Numbered from the stretch's first letter, positions 1-6,755 are shown. The stretch is 6,897 nucleotides of DNA from Clostridiales bacterium (GCA_003451915.1 DMJC01000267.1:330-7226); one strand, 5' to 3'. Notes: generated by a model from the sequence alone, not told the origin. Made by a program: numbers and translations.

Positions 1-42
1 GTGGCACAAGCCAGCGATAAGCCTGATACGGGCGTAAAATTG
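1..42. other. short tail downstream of the esterase gene, nothing recognised
   Basis: This stretch follows the stop codon of the esterase on the minus strand. I see no ATG, no hairpin followed by a T tract and no repeat in it. It is too short to say whether another gene of the same operon starts beyond the window edge. Confidence 0.5.
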
Positions 43-1146
43 TCATGCCATCTTTAAAATCATTTCTGCTGCCTCTCGGCAAAAATCTTCAGCCTGACAA
101 AGAATGCCAATATCGTCGATAAAAGCATGAGCCATACCTTTATAGCGGACGCAGCGCACAGGCACACCGGCAGTTTTTAACTGATGAGTATAGAATTCGG
201 TCTGAATCCGCAACCCATCAAATTCACCTGCGAGCAAAAGGGCCGGCGGCAGATTGGCATGCGACGCTGCCATCATCGGGCTGATATAGGGCTGATGATA
301 GTCAGCGCCTTGCAGATAACCATTGACCATCGGATTGTTTTCCGGGGCAGCAAGCACACCAAGCGTCAGATGAGCCATGATCTGGTCCCGTTCAGCTTCA
401 TTAATGTCAAACATGTCATATCGCCAGTCATATCCTTCCGGACAAGCGTCAGCCAGAGCGACAGCGGGGTACAGCAGAATCTGCAGGGCGATGGGCGGAG
501 TACCCAGATCACGGGCTTTCAAGGATACAGAGGCCGCATAGTTGCCGCCTGCGCTGTCGCCGCCGACCGCTATGCGCTTTGGATCGATGCCATATTCATC
601 AGCATGTTCATGAATGTGCTTTACGGCCAGGTAATTATCGTTCAAACCATTGGGAAAGGGCTTTTCCGGCGCCAAAGAATAATCGACGCTGAAAACCACC
701 GCATCGGCTAATTGCGCAATGTACCGGCAGGCATTTTCCACTGTGTAAATACTGCCGCCGATCCAGCCACCGCCATGAAAATATACCAAGGCTGGCTTGC
801 CCGGTTTGCGTTGCGACTTACGCGTATAGTAGCGCCAAAGGCCAACCTGGTTGCCGTTGAAGTCGTGCAGTTCGTACTTTGCATGAACCTCTTCTGTGCA
901 GATGTTGATATTATAACCGCCCATGCCGTCACGGATAACTTGCAGCAGCTGATCCGGCGGCAGCTTCTCGATAATCGAAAAATCAAAGCCTTCACGATGT
1001 CCTTCTTTAGCAAGCAAGTCTTTGTCCATCCGGCCGGGTCTTGGCTCAGAAGGGCTTGGTTTTACAACAACCGGCACACCATTAACATCAATCGTCTGAA
1101 TATTAGTATTCAACGCCTTAAGCGTTTCGTCAGTATATCTTTTCAT
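43..1146 (-). CDS. alpha/beta-hydrolase esterase, hormone-sensitive-lipase (family IV) type
   Basis: A 367-residue serine esterase of the HSL/family IV group, which hydrolyses short acyl esters. Visible motifs are the oxyanion-hole HGGGW at residues 124-128, the nucleophile elbow GDSAG with Ser198, Asp310 in GEFDG and His340 in GMAHAF, which together make a complete catalytic triad. Residues 1-115 form an N-terminal cap-like extension, and no signal peptide is seen, so the enzyme should be cytoplasmic. The ATG is preceded by GAGGG at 1153-1157 with a 6-nt spacer, which supports this start. It is the last gene of the block with sulfatase and glycoside hydrolase, so a role in removing acetyl or similar groups from an imported sugar is plausible, but this is inferred from context. 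A general lipase or peptidase-like member of the fold is the alternative. Confidence 0.9.
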   Translation of the reverse strand: MKRYTDETLKALNTNIQTIDVNGVPVVVKPSPSEPRPGRMDKDLLAKEGHREGFDFSIIEKLPPDQLLQVIRDGMGGYNINICTEEVHAKYELHDFNGNQVGLWRYYTRKSQRKPGKPALVYFHGGGWIGGSIYTVENACRYIAQLADAVVFSVDYSLAPEKPFPNGLNDNYLAVKHIHEHADEYGIDPKRIAVGGDSAGGNYAASVSLKARDLGTPPIALQILLYPAVALADACPEGYDWRYDMFDINEAERDQIMAHLTLGVLAAPENNPMVNGYLQGADYHQPYISPMMAASHANLPPALLLAGEFDGLRIQTEFYTHQLKTAGVPVRCVRYKGMAHAFIDDIGILCQAEDFCREAAEMILKMA

Positions 1147-1152
1147 CCTTCA

Positions 1153-1157
1153 CCCTC
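1153..1157 (-). promoter_or_regulatory. ribosome binding site of the esterase
   Basis: GAGGG on the minus strand lies 6 nt before the ATG at 1146. It sits directly after the last heptad of the tandem repeat, so the repeat array abuts the translation start signal. Confidence 0.6.
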
Positions 1158-1159
1158 GC

Positions 1160-1250
1160 CACTCGTTACTTGTCACTCGTTACTCGTCACTCGTTACTCG
1201 TTACTCGTTACTTGTTACTTGTTACTCGTTACTTGTTACTCGTTACTTGT
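1160..1250. repeat. tandem heptanucleotide repeat, 13 copies
   Basis: Thirteen consecutive 7-bp units fill most of the junction between glycoside hydrolase and esterase. On the plus strand each unit is (T/C)ACT(C/T)GT; on the coding (minus) strand it is AC(G/A)AGT(A/G). Only two positions vary and both changes are transitions. A degenerate fourteenth unit, TACTTTA, follows at 1251-1257 inside the hydrolase gene. The hydrolase stop codon (1236-1238) and its last five codons are made of repeat sequence. On the plus strand the repeat is free of stop codons, which creates false open frames there. Copy number is likely to vary between strains, as is usual for such simple repeats. Confidence 0.97.
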
Positions 1251-3932
1251 TACTTTAACTTCGCCAATCAAGCCAACCGGCGTTTCAAATGTTGCCGATG
1301 CGAAAAGCGCCATCAACGGGCTGATATTGTTTTTCATCTGGTTCTCAAGCGTATTGGTTACTTCGATGCGCAGGCTGTTGTTGCCCTGTTTCAGAAATTT
1401 GCCGATCGGGAATCGATAGGGCGGGCAAATCCGCATGCCGGCATATTGCTCATTGACCCAGACTTCAACAGCTTCGAAAGCTTCTTCCAACACCAATTCA
1501 TTGCTGACATCAGGCTGTCCGGTTATATCAACATGATTCTCATAACGGATCGTACCTGAAAAATCAGGCTGTTTCAGGCTGATGTCATAGAGTTCTGCTG
1601 ATTCCTGCTGATCGTGGAAATTCGGATACTCCTGGGCTGTCGCCTGAGAGATCAACCAAGGTCCATTGACGGTCTGCAGTGTTTTCAGATCATGCAGCAA
1701 ATTGCGGACCGGCAGGTTGTCGTTGGCCAAGCCGAAAACCAAAACGCTTGATTCATAAGGAGCCAGCACGATGCGGACCTGGCTGCCCGAGGCTGTCGGC
1801 CGTATAGCTGCAGCAAACAGTTCGTTCTTTTCAGCGTCATAGAATCCAGCAGATCCTGATACGGGTAAGTCGATCCATTGGTCAACGGTCTCGCTCATCG
1901 ACTCGTTATAGAACATGAAGAGGTCGGTGTCCACCTGATAATGCATAACTCGGAGATGCGGGCAGACTGTCTGTGTTTTAATCTCAACGATACCGATGTT
2001 GCGAAGTAAGCCGGGCAGTTCACTTAAAGAAGTAACCGTGCAGGCACAAAGACTTTCCGGCACTTGAGCGCCGTCGGTCAGGCCATCGGCAATGCCGCGC
2101 GGCAGTTCATCGATGAATATGACCGGGAAACCGGCTGCCATCGCCTTAACTGCAAAATCAGCAACTGCCTGGGTGATGAACTCGGCTGTCGGAATGATCA
2201 GGCATCGATATTCATTACCATTAACTGTCAGCCGGCCATCCTCGAAACAGGTCTGATAAACATCCTGCTGTGCAAAGACATCGGACGGTAAAAAGTCAAA
2301 GTCAATCTGGTTCTCTGTCAATATACGGGCTGGTTTTTGCATCAACATTGTTTTGCCGGTCCACTCGCTCTCACCATGGTAGAGGATGGCTGCCGGCGCA
2401 ATGCAGCGTCCGTCATTGAGCAGGTGGCACATTCGATTCATATAACTCATCAGATGGCCGAAATGGCGGAACTGCGGGTTTTGACCGCGGGCATAGAAGT
2501 GCGGCGGACAGTCTTGATCCGGGAATTCTTTTGCTGAAAAAGCATGCGGTACATAGTAATTAACACCGCGGACCAGGAAGTGGTCTGTCAGCCATTTCAT
2601 CATGCGGACGCCCTCACCCCAGCCATAAGCGCCATAGATTTCACACATCGTGCGGCCTTTTTTCAGCGGGTCAATATGGCCATGCGATGAACCCAGTTTG
2701 CCGAGCGCAAAATGGAAAAACTCACCGTCGCCGGAGGATAAAAACTGACGATGGCGGATCGAGTTCTCAAATCCTGGCACAACCTGGCCGCCGATGTCAT
2801 CAATGCCGGCCATGTGTTGTCCGGCCAGTCCGCGGAAAAAATGGCCAAGGCTGGATCCCAGCCGGCTGTGCTGATTGTTATCTTCGATCAGATGGCCGAT
2901 ATATTCGACACCGTGGGCTGAACACCACTCACCGATCTGCCGGCTGAAATTCTGTTCGATTAATCGAGTCACAATATCCATATAAGCATAGCGAACCTGG
3001 GCAGCAATCGTGCTGTCGGATTTGCCGGGCAGCCAGAGATACGGCAGCAGTGACAGCCAGTCCTGGCCCATGGCATCTGAGAGCAGCCTGGGCATTTCAC
3101 TGCTCCAGGGTAGCAGCATCAGCTTCTTGCCGATTGTTTCATCCATATTGAAACCAACAGTATTGCCGACCAGCGGTTCATCTGAAAAGAAACCTGCGAT
3201 CGTTTTGCCGAAATCATCCGCATAGTGAGCATAATGCGGTTCATAGACTGCCTCGATCTGCAGCGCGCAGGACGCGCGGTCGATCATATTGATGTAGTTG
3301 GTGTTGCCGCCGCCATTGCGAGTCAAGTATAAAATGACAACCCGCCATAGGCCTGCCGGTATCGACCAATTTAGCTGGCCATCTTTAACCGATGCTGTAA
3401 GATCGGTCAGAGAAGATTCGTCCAGCTGATCGTCGGGCAGTATCCGGCCGGCGACAACTCCCAGCAGACTGTCATCATCAAAAGTCAGCTGGTCTTTGGG
3501 CGCGAAGATTGACTGCTGAAAAGACGGCATCGGAACAGTCCGGGCCAGAGACGCGACATTAAGCCGGCTGCCGTTTATCGGTCCTGCAACGTCGACATGT
3601 TTAAACATGACATATTGCTTGCGCAAGTTGACAGGTTTGTTTTTCAGAATGCCATTGGCAAAGCCGGTCGGGAAATGAGCATCGTCAAGGATCCAGACTT
3701 TCATGCCGCGTGTACGGGCTTCATCCAGGATGATGTCCATGTCGCGCCACCACAGGGGGCCGGCATAATCCGGATGCGGACGGGCTTCAACGCAGACTGC
3801 GCCAATACCGCATTCAGCTATTTTCGCCATTTCCTCACGCAAGACAGCCTCTTCCTCGCCATGCTGCCAAAAGAAAGGCAAAATATAATTGCCGCCCTGG
3901 TTATTTAGCAAATCAGCTACTTTTCTGTTCAT
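1236..3932 (-). CDS. intracellular glycoside hydrolase, GH106-like alpha-L-rhamnosidase/GH2-like architecture
   Basis: An 898-residue protein that I place among large TIM-barrel glycoside hydrolases related to GH106 or unclassified GH2-like families; the substrate is not certain. Residues 15-95 carry the barrel start, with CVEARPHPDYAGPLWW (48-62) and WILDDAHFPTGFANG (80-94). Carboxylates in conserved-looking segments are D251/E252 in FSDEP, E350 in GHLIEDN and E431 in CEIYGAYGW; these are the catalytic candidates. The C-terminal ~120 residues form a sugar-binding jelly roll of GH2 type (VWVN near 824, then KQGNNSLRIEVTN). There is no signal peptide. The ATG at 3932 is chosen over an in-frame one 10 codons upstream because GGAGG lies 6 nt before it. 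The last residues, VTSNE, are encoded by the heptad repeat. The neighbouring sulfatase and esterase suggest a decorated oligosaccharide as substrate. Confidence 0.85.
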   Translation of the reverse strand: MNRKVADLLNNQGGNYILPFFWQHGEEEAVLREEMAKIAECGIGAVCVEARPHPDYAGPLWWRDMDIILDEARTRGMKVWILDDAHFPTGFANGILKNKPVNLRKQYVMFKHVDVAGPINGSRLNVASLARTVPMPSFQQSIFAPKDQLTFDDDSLLGVVAGRILPDDQLDESSLTDLTASVKDGQLNWSIPAGLWRVVILYLTRNGGGNTNYINMIDRASCALQIEAVYEPHYAHYADDFGKTIAGFFSDEPLVGNTVGFNMDETIGKKLMLLPWSSEMPRLLSDAMGQDWLSLLPYLWLPGKSDSTIAAQVRYAYMDIVTRLIEQNFSRQIGEWCSAHGVEYIGHLIEDNNQHSRLGSSLGHFFRGLAGQHMAGIDDIGGQVVPGFENSIRHRQFLSSGDGEFFHFALGKLGSSHGHIDPLKKGRTMCEIYGAYGWGEGVRMMKWLTDHFLVRGVNYYVPHAFSAKEFPDQDCPPHFYARGQNPQFRHFGHLMSYMNRMCHLLNDGRCIAPAAILYHGESEWTGKTMLMQKPARILTENQIDFDFLPSDVFAQQDVYQTCFEDGRLTVNGNEYRCLIIPTAEFITQAVADFAVKAMAAGFPVIFIDELPRGIADGLTDGAQVPESLCACTVTSLSELPGLLRNIGIVEIKTQTVCPHLRVMHYQVDTDLFMFYNESMSETVDQWIDLPVSGSAGFYDAEKNELFAAAIRPTASGSQVRIVLAPYESSVLVFGLANDNLPVRNLLHDLKTLQTVNGPWLISQATAQEYPNFHDQQESAELYDISLKQPDFSGTIRYENHVDITGQPDVSNELVLEEAFEAVEVWVNEQYAGMRICPPYRFPIGKFLKQGNNSLRIEVTNTLENQMKNNISPLMALFASATFETPVGLIGEVKVTSNE

Positions 3933-3938
3933 AGAGCA

Positions 3939-3943
3939 CCTCC
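3939..3943 (-). promoter_or_regulatory. ribosome binding site of the glycoside hydrolase
   Basis: A GGAGG (within CGGAGGTG, 3937-3944) lies 6 nt before the ATG at 3932. It decides the start: the longer in-frame reading from 3962 would place this site inside the coding region and has no comparable signal of its own. Confidence 0.85.
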
Positions 3944-3966
3944 GATTTATAAAGCCAATCACATTA

Positions 3967-3996
3967 ATTTTGCCGACTGGCTGCTGCTTCTGTCAA
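3967..3996 (-). promoter_or_regulatory. possible internal promoter before the glycoside hydrolase
   Basis: The 89-bp gap between sulfatase and glycoside hydrolase contains a perfect TTGACA (3991-3996). At 18 bp it is followed by CAAAAT (3967-3972), a poor -10 with 4 of 6 matches. No terminator hairpin is seen in the gap. The hydrolase may therefore be transcribed both from the sulfatase promoter and from here; the weak -10 keeps this tentative. Confidence 0.25.
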
Positions 3997-4021
3997 CAGT
4001 TACATAATAGGTCTTTTAATG

Positions 4022-5389
4022 TTAAATTGATGCTGTCTGAACATTCATCTCAGAGTAATATTTTTTGAATTGAGCCCGCATAAACGCCAGAGAAGCTTGC
4101 TGGCCAGGATCATCCAGGCAGTTGCGCGTTTCACCGGGATCGCAAATCAAATCATATAATTGCTGACGTTTTGAACCCGAAAAATATTCGACGTATTTAT
4201 GGGTTGCTGTAACTATGGCTCGTCCAAACTCGCTTTCAACCGGCAAAGCATCCCGCAGAATTGACTGCGCCTGGCCAGTGACAAGCGGCCTGATGCTGTA
4301 GCCCGGCAGGCTTTGGTCAGGATGAGTGATACCCGCGCAGTCGCATAGTGTGGGGATCAGGTCCAATCCGTTGCTGGTCAGGTTTTTCGTATCAACGCTG
4401 CCGCAGCTGCCGGGTTCAGCGATGATCAGCGGAATACGGCAAGCTTCCTCATACGGAGCGTCTTTATGTTCCAGCTTGTGGGCACTGTCATGGTCACCAT
4501 GATCACTGGTGAAAATGACCACTGTGTTTTCAGCCTGGCCGCTTTTATCCACAGCGTCAAGAATCATGCCAAGCTGCCGGTCAACGAGCTCAGTCAGTCG
4601 GCAGAATGCCCATCGGTGCAGCCGCCAGCGCCGCTCATCGTAATTTTCGCGGGCGTTTCGCCGAAATGGCCGCTGATCAAGCATCTGAGCAATGGCCTCG
4701 GGTTCATCGGCCTGTGGCTGATGGTTAGGCGGTAACGGTGGCAGATGATCTGTATCGAGCTTGTCTCCTTCCTGTAAAATAGCTTCGAGCTGCCTGGGGC
4801 CGGCCATAAATTGATCAATCTGTTCCTGCGTGAGATTGAAGCGCTTGATAGCCTCTTCCATGCCAGCTGACAACATCGGGTCATGGCCATCGTTGATCGC
4901 CATAAAGCAGATATCATGCGGATTGATCAAAGAAACATACAACAGATATGGTTTGCTGCCATCACGGCTGCTAATGAAGTCAGCGCACTTTTGAGCAAGG
5001 ACATCGCGCTCATCATAAGTGAGGATATCAAAGCCCAGCTGATCCGGTTCAAAACCCGGTAAATGTGTCTTGCCGCCATAATAGGCATCATAGCCAGCAT
5101 CTTTGAAAATCCGGCCAAGTCCATAATTAAAAATAGCTGGTGGAATTCCTGGCGTTTCTTGCTGCCAGTCATTACTGCGAATCCCGGCATATGAAGGCAT
5201 CTGACCCGTGATCATGGAAAAACGCGAGGGCAGGCAGACTGGATTTGTACAATAAGCCCTTTCAAAGCGAACACCTCTTGCAGCCAGCCGATCCATCGCT
5301 GGCGTCTGCAGCCACGGATTGCCGGTGCAGCTCATCATCGTTGCACTTTGCTGATCAGTAAAAACATAAAGTATGTTAGGTTTGGACAT
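4022..5389 (-). CDS. cysteine-type sulfatase (S1 family, alkaline-phosphatase fold)
   Basis: A 455-residue type I sulfatase, which removes sulfate esters. It starts with the typical PNILYVFTDQQ (Asp12 is a calcium ligand), and has the formylglycine signature C-L-P-S-R with Cys52 as the residue to be converted. GGKTHLPG at 105-112 (Lys107, His109), NPHD at 156-159 and TSDHGDH at 294-300 (Asp296/His297, metal binding) complete the active site. The C-terminal LYDLICDPGETRN is the usual family ending. Length and motifs are those of an intact enzyme. The Cys form in an anaerobe implies maturation by a radical-SAM anSME encoded elsewhere. No signal peptide is visible, so it probably desulfates imported sugars in the cytoplasm. 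GGGAG at 5396-5400, 6 nt before the ATG, supports the start. The exact S1 subfamily and substrate cannot be read from the sequence. Confidence 0.93.
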   Translation of the reverse strand: MSKPNILYVFTDQQSATMMSCTGNPWLQTPAMDRLAARGVRFERAYCTNPVCLPSRFSMITGQMPSYAGIRSNDWQQETPGIPPAIFNYGLGRIFKDAGYDAYYGGKTHLPGFEPDQLGFDILTYDERDVLAQKCADFISSRDGSKPYLLYVSLINPHDICFMAINDGHDPMLSAGMEEAIKRFNLTQEQIDQFMAGPRQLEAILQEGDKLDTDHLPPLPPNHQPQADEPEAIAQMLDQRPFRRNARENYDERRWRLHRWAFCRLTELVDRQLGMILDAVDKSGQAENTVVIFTSDHGDHDSAHKLEHKDAPYEEACRIPLIIAEPGSCGSVDTKNLTSNGLDLIPTLCDCAGITHPDQSLPGYSIRPLVTGQAQSILRDALPVESEFGRAIVTATHKYVEYFSGSKRQQLYDLICDPGETRNCLDDPGQQASLAFMRAQFKKYYSEMNVQTASI

Positions 5390-5395
5390 GATTTG

Positions 5396-5400
5396 CTCCC
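5396..5400 (-). promoter_or_regulatory. ribosome binding site of the sulfatase
   Basis: GGGAG within AGAAGGGAG lies 6 nt before the ATG at 5389. It is immediately next to the first unit of the tandem repeat array. Confidence 0.8.
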
Positions 5401-5407
5401 TTCTGTC

Positions 5408-5528
5408 GCATGAAGGCTCGCTTCGCGAGCATGAAGGCTCGCTTCGTTCGCATGAAAGCGCCTTCGCCGCATGAAGGCAGCCGGAGGCTGCATGAAAGCG
5501 GCTGCGACGCGTGAAGGGCCCTTCGGGC
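5408..5528. repeat. six-unit tandem array with GCATGAAGGC core
   Basis: Six units of 19-21 bp stand head to tail on the plus strand, starting at 5408, 5429, 5450, 5469, 5490 and 5509. Each begins with GC(A/G)TGAA(G/A)G, followed by a variable 10-11 bp. Several variable parts are small perfect hairpins with 3-nt loops: GCTCGC-TTC-GCGAGC at 5416-5430, GCAGCC-GGA-GGCTGC at 5477-5491 and GCCC-TTC-GGGC at 5518-5528. The last unit also contains the 12-bp palindrome GAAGGGCCCTTC (5513-5524). The array lies in the presumed 5' leader of the sulfatase mRNA. It is GC-rich compared with the AT-rich promoter segment beside it. Unit lengths and lack of unique spacers exclude a CRISPR array. Confidence 0.9.
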
Positions 5529-5557
5529 TAGGAATTTAGTGCAGTTGGTATTGAGTC

Positions 5558-5574
5558 GTATGAATAAATCATAC
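5558..5574. promoter_or_regulatory. candidate operator, 17-bp palindrome
   Basis: GTATGAATAAATCATAC has perfect 6-bp arms (GTATGA/TCATAC) around a 5-bp centre. It completely covers the predicted -10 box of the sulfatase promoter, a position typical for a repressor site. No regulator gene is in the window, so the binding protein is unknown. Confidence 0.45.
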
Positions 5575-5596
5575 AATTTATTAGAAGAGAATTCAA
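5568..5596 (-). promoter_or_regulatory. candidate promoter of the sulfatase transcription unit
   Basis: TTGAAT (5591-5596) and TATGAT (5568-5573) are separated by 17 bp and match 4 and 5 of 6 consensus positions. The surrounding 80 bp are clearly AT-rich. Transcription would begin near 5560 and give a leader of about 170 nt that contains the repeat array. An overlapping alternative is TTGATA, 17 bp, TAAATT, slightly upstream. Confidence 0.45.
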
Positions 5597-5621
5597 ATAT
5601 CAAGCATATGAAAATATTCGC

Positions 5622-5642
5622 GAGCGAAGCGAGCCTTCATGC
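5622..5642 (-). repeat. inverted single copy of the GCATGAAGGC repeat
   Basis: This unit is oriented opposite to the six-unit array. Twenty base pairs (5624-5643) are a perfect inverted match to 5407-5426 in the first array unit. It begins within the last codons of the DUF2752 gene, whose TGA stop (5637-5639) is part of the repeat core. Confidence 0.9.
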
Positions 5643-6110
5643 GGCGAGCCAGCTAAAAGGCCACCACGGCAAATTTCGCAGAATCATAAACAGTAAACTG
5701 CTGACCAGAAGCAGGATCAAAAGCCAGCGCCTGTCACGCAAGACCGGTAAAACCCTATGGCCGGCCAAGGCCTGCAGCCATTCACCGAGCAGGGCATATG
5801 CCGGAAGCATTAGCCAGAACGGCATGATCAGATTGTAGGAAAGAGCTGCCGGGATGTCGCCATGCACGAGTGCATGCAATGAGCGGGTCAGCCCGCAGCT
5901 GATGCAATCCAGGCCGGTGACTTCATAAAACAGGCATGGCAAAATCGGTAATCCAACGGCTGGATCATAATTATAGAGAATTATAAACCCAACCATAAAA
6001 ACCAAAGGCAGCCCGAGGATGATTATGAGGCGATAAAGCGGGAGGCTTCGCAGCTGCGCCATCGTCCGGATCTTTTGCTCAGGTGGTCTTGTCCAGGTCT
6101 GGTCAGGCAT
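5637..6110 (-). CDS. DUF2752 membrane protein
   Basis: A 157-residue integral membrane protein of the DUF2752 family, whose function is not established. The family signature is clear: C59, then TGLDCISCGLTRSLHAL with C69 and C72 (a CxxCG motif), R76, GD at 84-85 and the SYN around N93. Three hydrophobic spans lie near residues 27-47, 92-110 and 129-146. The ending RNLPWWPFSWLAA resembles the usual family terminus, so the protein is essentially full length. The ATG follows the ribU stop by 3 nt and no good Shine-Dalgarno is visible, which suggests translational coupling. A second ATG at codon 17 is possible. It lies under the same FMN riboswitch as ribU, which hints at a flavin- or redox-related role; this is inference. 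Confidence 0.85.
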   Translation of the reverse strand: MPDQTWTRPPEQKIRTMAQLRSLPLYRLIIILGLPLVFMVGFIILYNYDPAVGLPILPCLFYEVTGLDCISCGLTRSLHALVHGDIPAALSYNLIMPFWLMLPAYALLGEWLQALAGHRVLPVLRDRRWLLILLLVSSLLFMILRNLPWWPFSWLAA

Positions 6111-6113
6111 CGA

Positions 6114-6746
6114 TCAACGATGCAGCAGCGGGCTGACTCTTTTATAAATAAAGCCAACAATTACCGATATGACGATGCCTTTAAACAGGTTGAAAGGAAT
6201 GAAGACCCAGATGATCAGCGTTTTCAGGTCGGTAACGAGGGTATTGCCGACGCCTTGTGCAGCGCCGATGATGCCTTCCATGGTAAAGCCCATGGCCGAG
6301 ATATAAAAAGGAATCATAAAAAAATAATTGATCAGAGAAGCACCAACCGTCATGGCTACAGTGCCGCCGGCCATGCCGATGATCGCGTTGCGGCGTGATT
6401 TGTGCAGCTTGTAGATCAGGCCGGCTGTACCCGTAAAGAGCGAGCCGACGATAAAATTAGCCAGTTCACCGACATACATGGTCTGCGAAGTTGGCAGATG
6501 GGCAATGTTTTTAATCAGCTCGATCAGGATTGCGGTCATCGGACCCATCGAAAATGACGCCAGCAGGACAGCGATTTCACTGAAATCAAATTTCAGGAAG
6601 GCCGGCATAAGCGGCAGAACCATTTCGATGTACATCAGGGCGATGGCGACGGCCGCAAGAATGCCGGTTTTGGCCACCCAATGGACGCGGGCGCGGTTTT
6701 TGTTGATTTTACTGATTGGGGATGATGAGCCATTGTTCTCGGTCAT
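6114..6746 (-). CDS. ribU: riboflavin ECF transporter S component RibU
   Basis: A 210-residue substrate-binding membrane subunit of an energy-coupling-factor transporter, which takes up riboflavin together with the shared EcfA/A'/T module encoded elsewhere. About six hydrophobic spans are visible. The characteristic RibU segment is present: LPLMPAFLKFDFSEIAVLLA (44-63), followed by GPMTAILIELIKNIAH, then GELANFIVG (93-101) and the C-terminal FIPFNLFKGIVISVI. The start at 6746 is chosen because AGAAGGA (6756-6762) lies 9 nt upstream. A longer frame begins 30 codons earlier at TTG 6836, but it runs through the terminator hairpin and encodes nothing family-like. Expression should be controlled by the FMN riboswitch upstream and fall when FMN is plentiful. 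Confidence 0.93.
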   Translation of the reverse strand: MTENNGSSSPISKINKNRARVHWVAKTGILAAVAIALMYIEMVLPLMPAFLKFDFSEIAVLLASFSMGPMTAILIELIKNIAHLPTSQTMYVGELANFIVGSLFTGTAGLIYKLHKSRRNAIIGMAGGTVAMTVGASLINYFFMIPFYISAMGFTMEGIIGAAQGVGNTLVTDLKTLIIWVFIPFNLFKGIVISVIVGFIYKRVSPLLHR

Positions 6747-6755
6747 GGTGTTATT

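Noticed and set aside
1160..1250. CRISPR-like periodicity
   Set aside because: Units are 7 bp without spacers, so this is a simple tandem repeat. The 19-21 bp units at 5408-5528 also lack unique spacers.
712..1559. Plus-strand frames with repeated LLVTRYS/LLVTCY heptapeptides that look like a hydrophobic protein
   Set aside because: The periodicity comes from the 7-bp repeat, which happens to be stop-free on that strand; the frames overlap well-supported minus-strand genes and have no family resemblance.
3933..3962. Start of the glycoside hydrolase 10 codons further upstream
   Set aside because: The extra residues cover the GGAGG ribosome binding site that serves the ATG at 3932.
5376..5603. 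Minus-strand reading frame of 75 codons with a repeated AFM(R/L)xKR pattern overlapping the sulfatase start
   Set aside because: It begins at a TTG that overlaps the predicted -35 region, has no ribosome binding site, and its periodic sequence is just the DNA repeat translated. Internal ATG-started versions within the array also lack a start signal.
5600..5642. Intrinsic terminator after the DUF2752 gene
   Set aside because: Only a 4-bp TTCG-CTCG-CGAA hairpin followed by TATTTTC could be found, too weak to call. The 20-bp inverted repeat has a 197-bp loop and is unlikely to act as a terminator.
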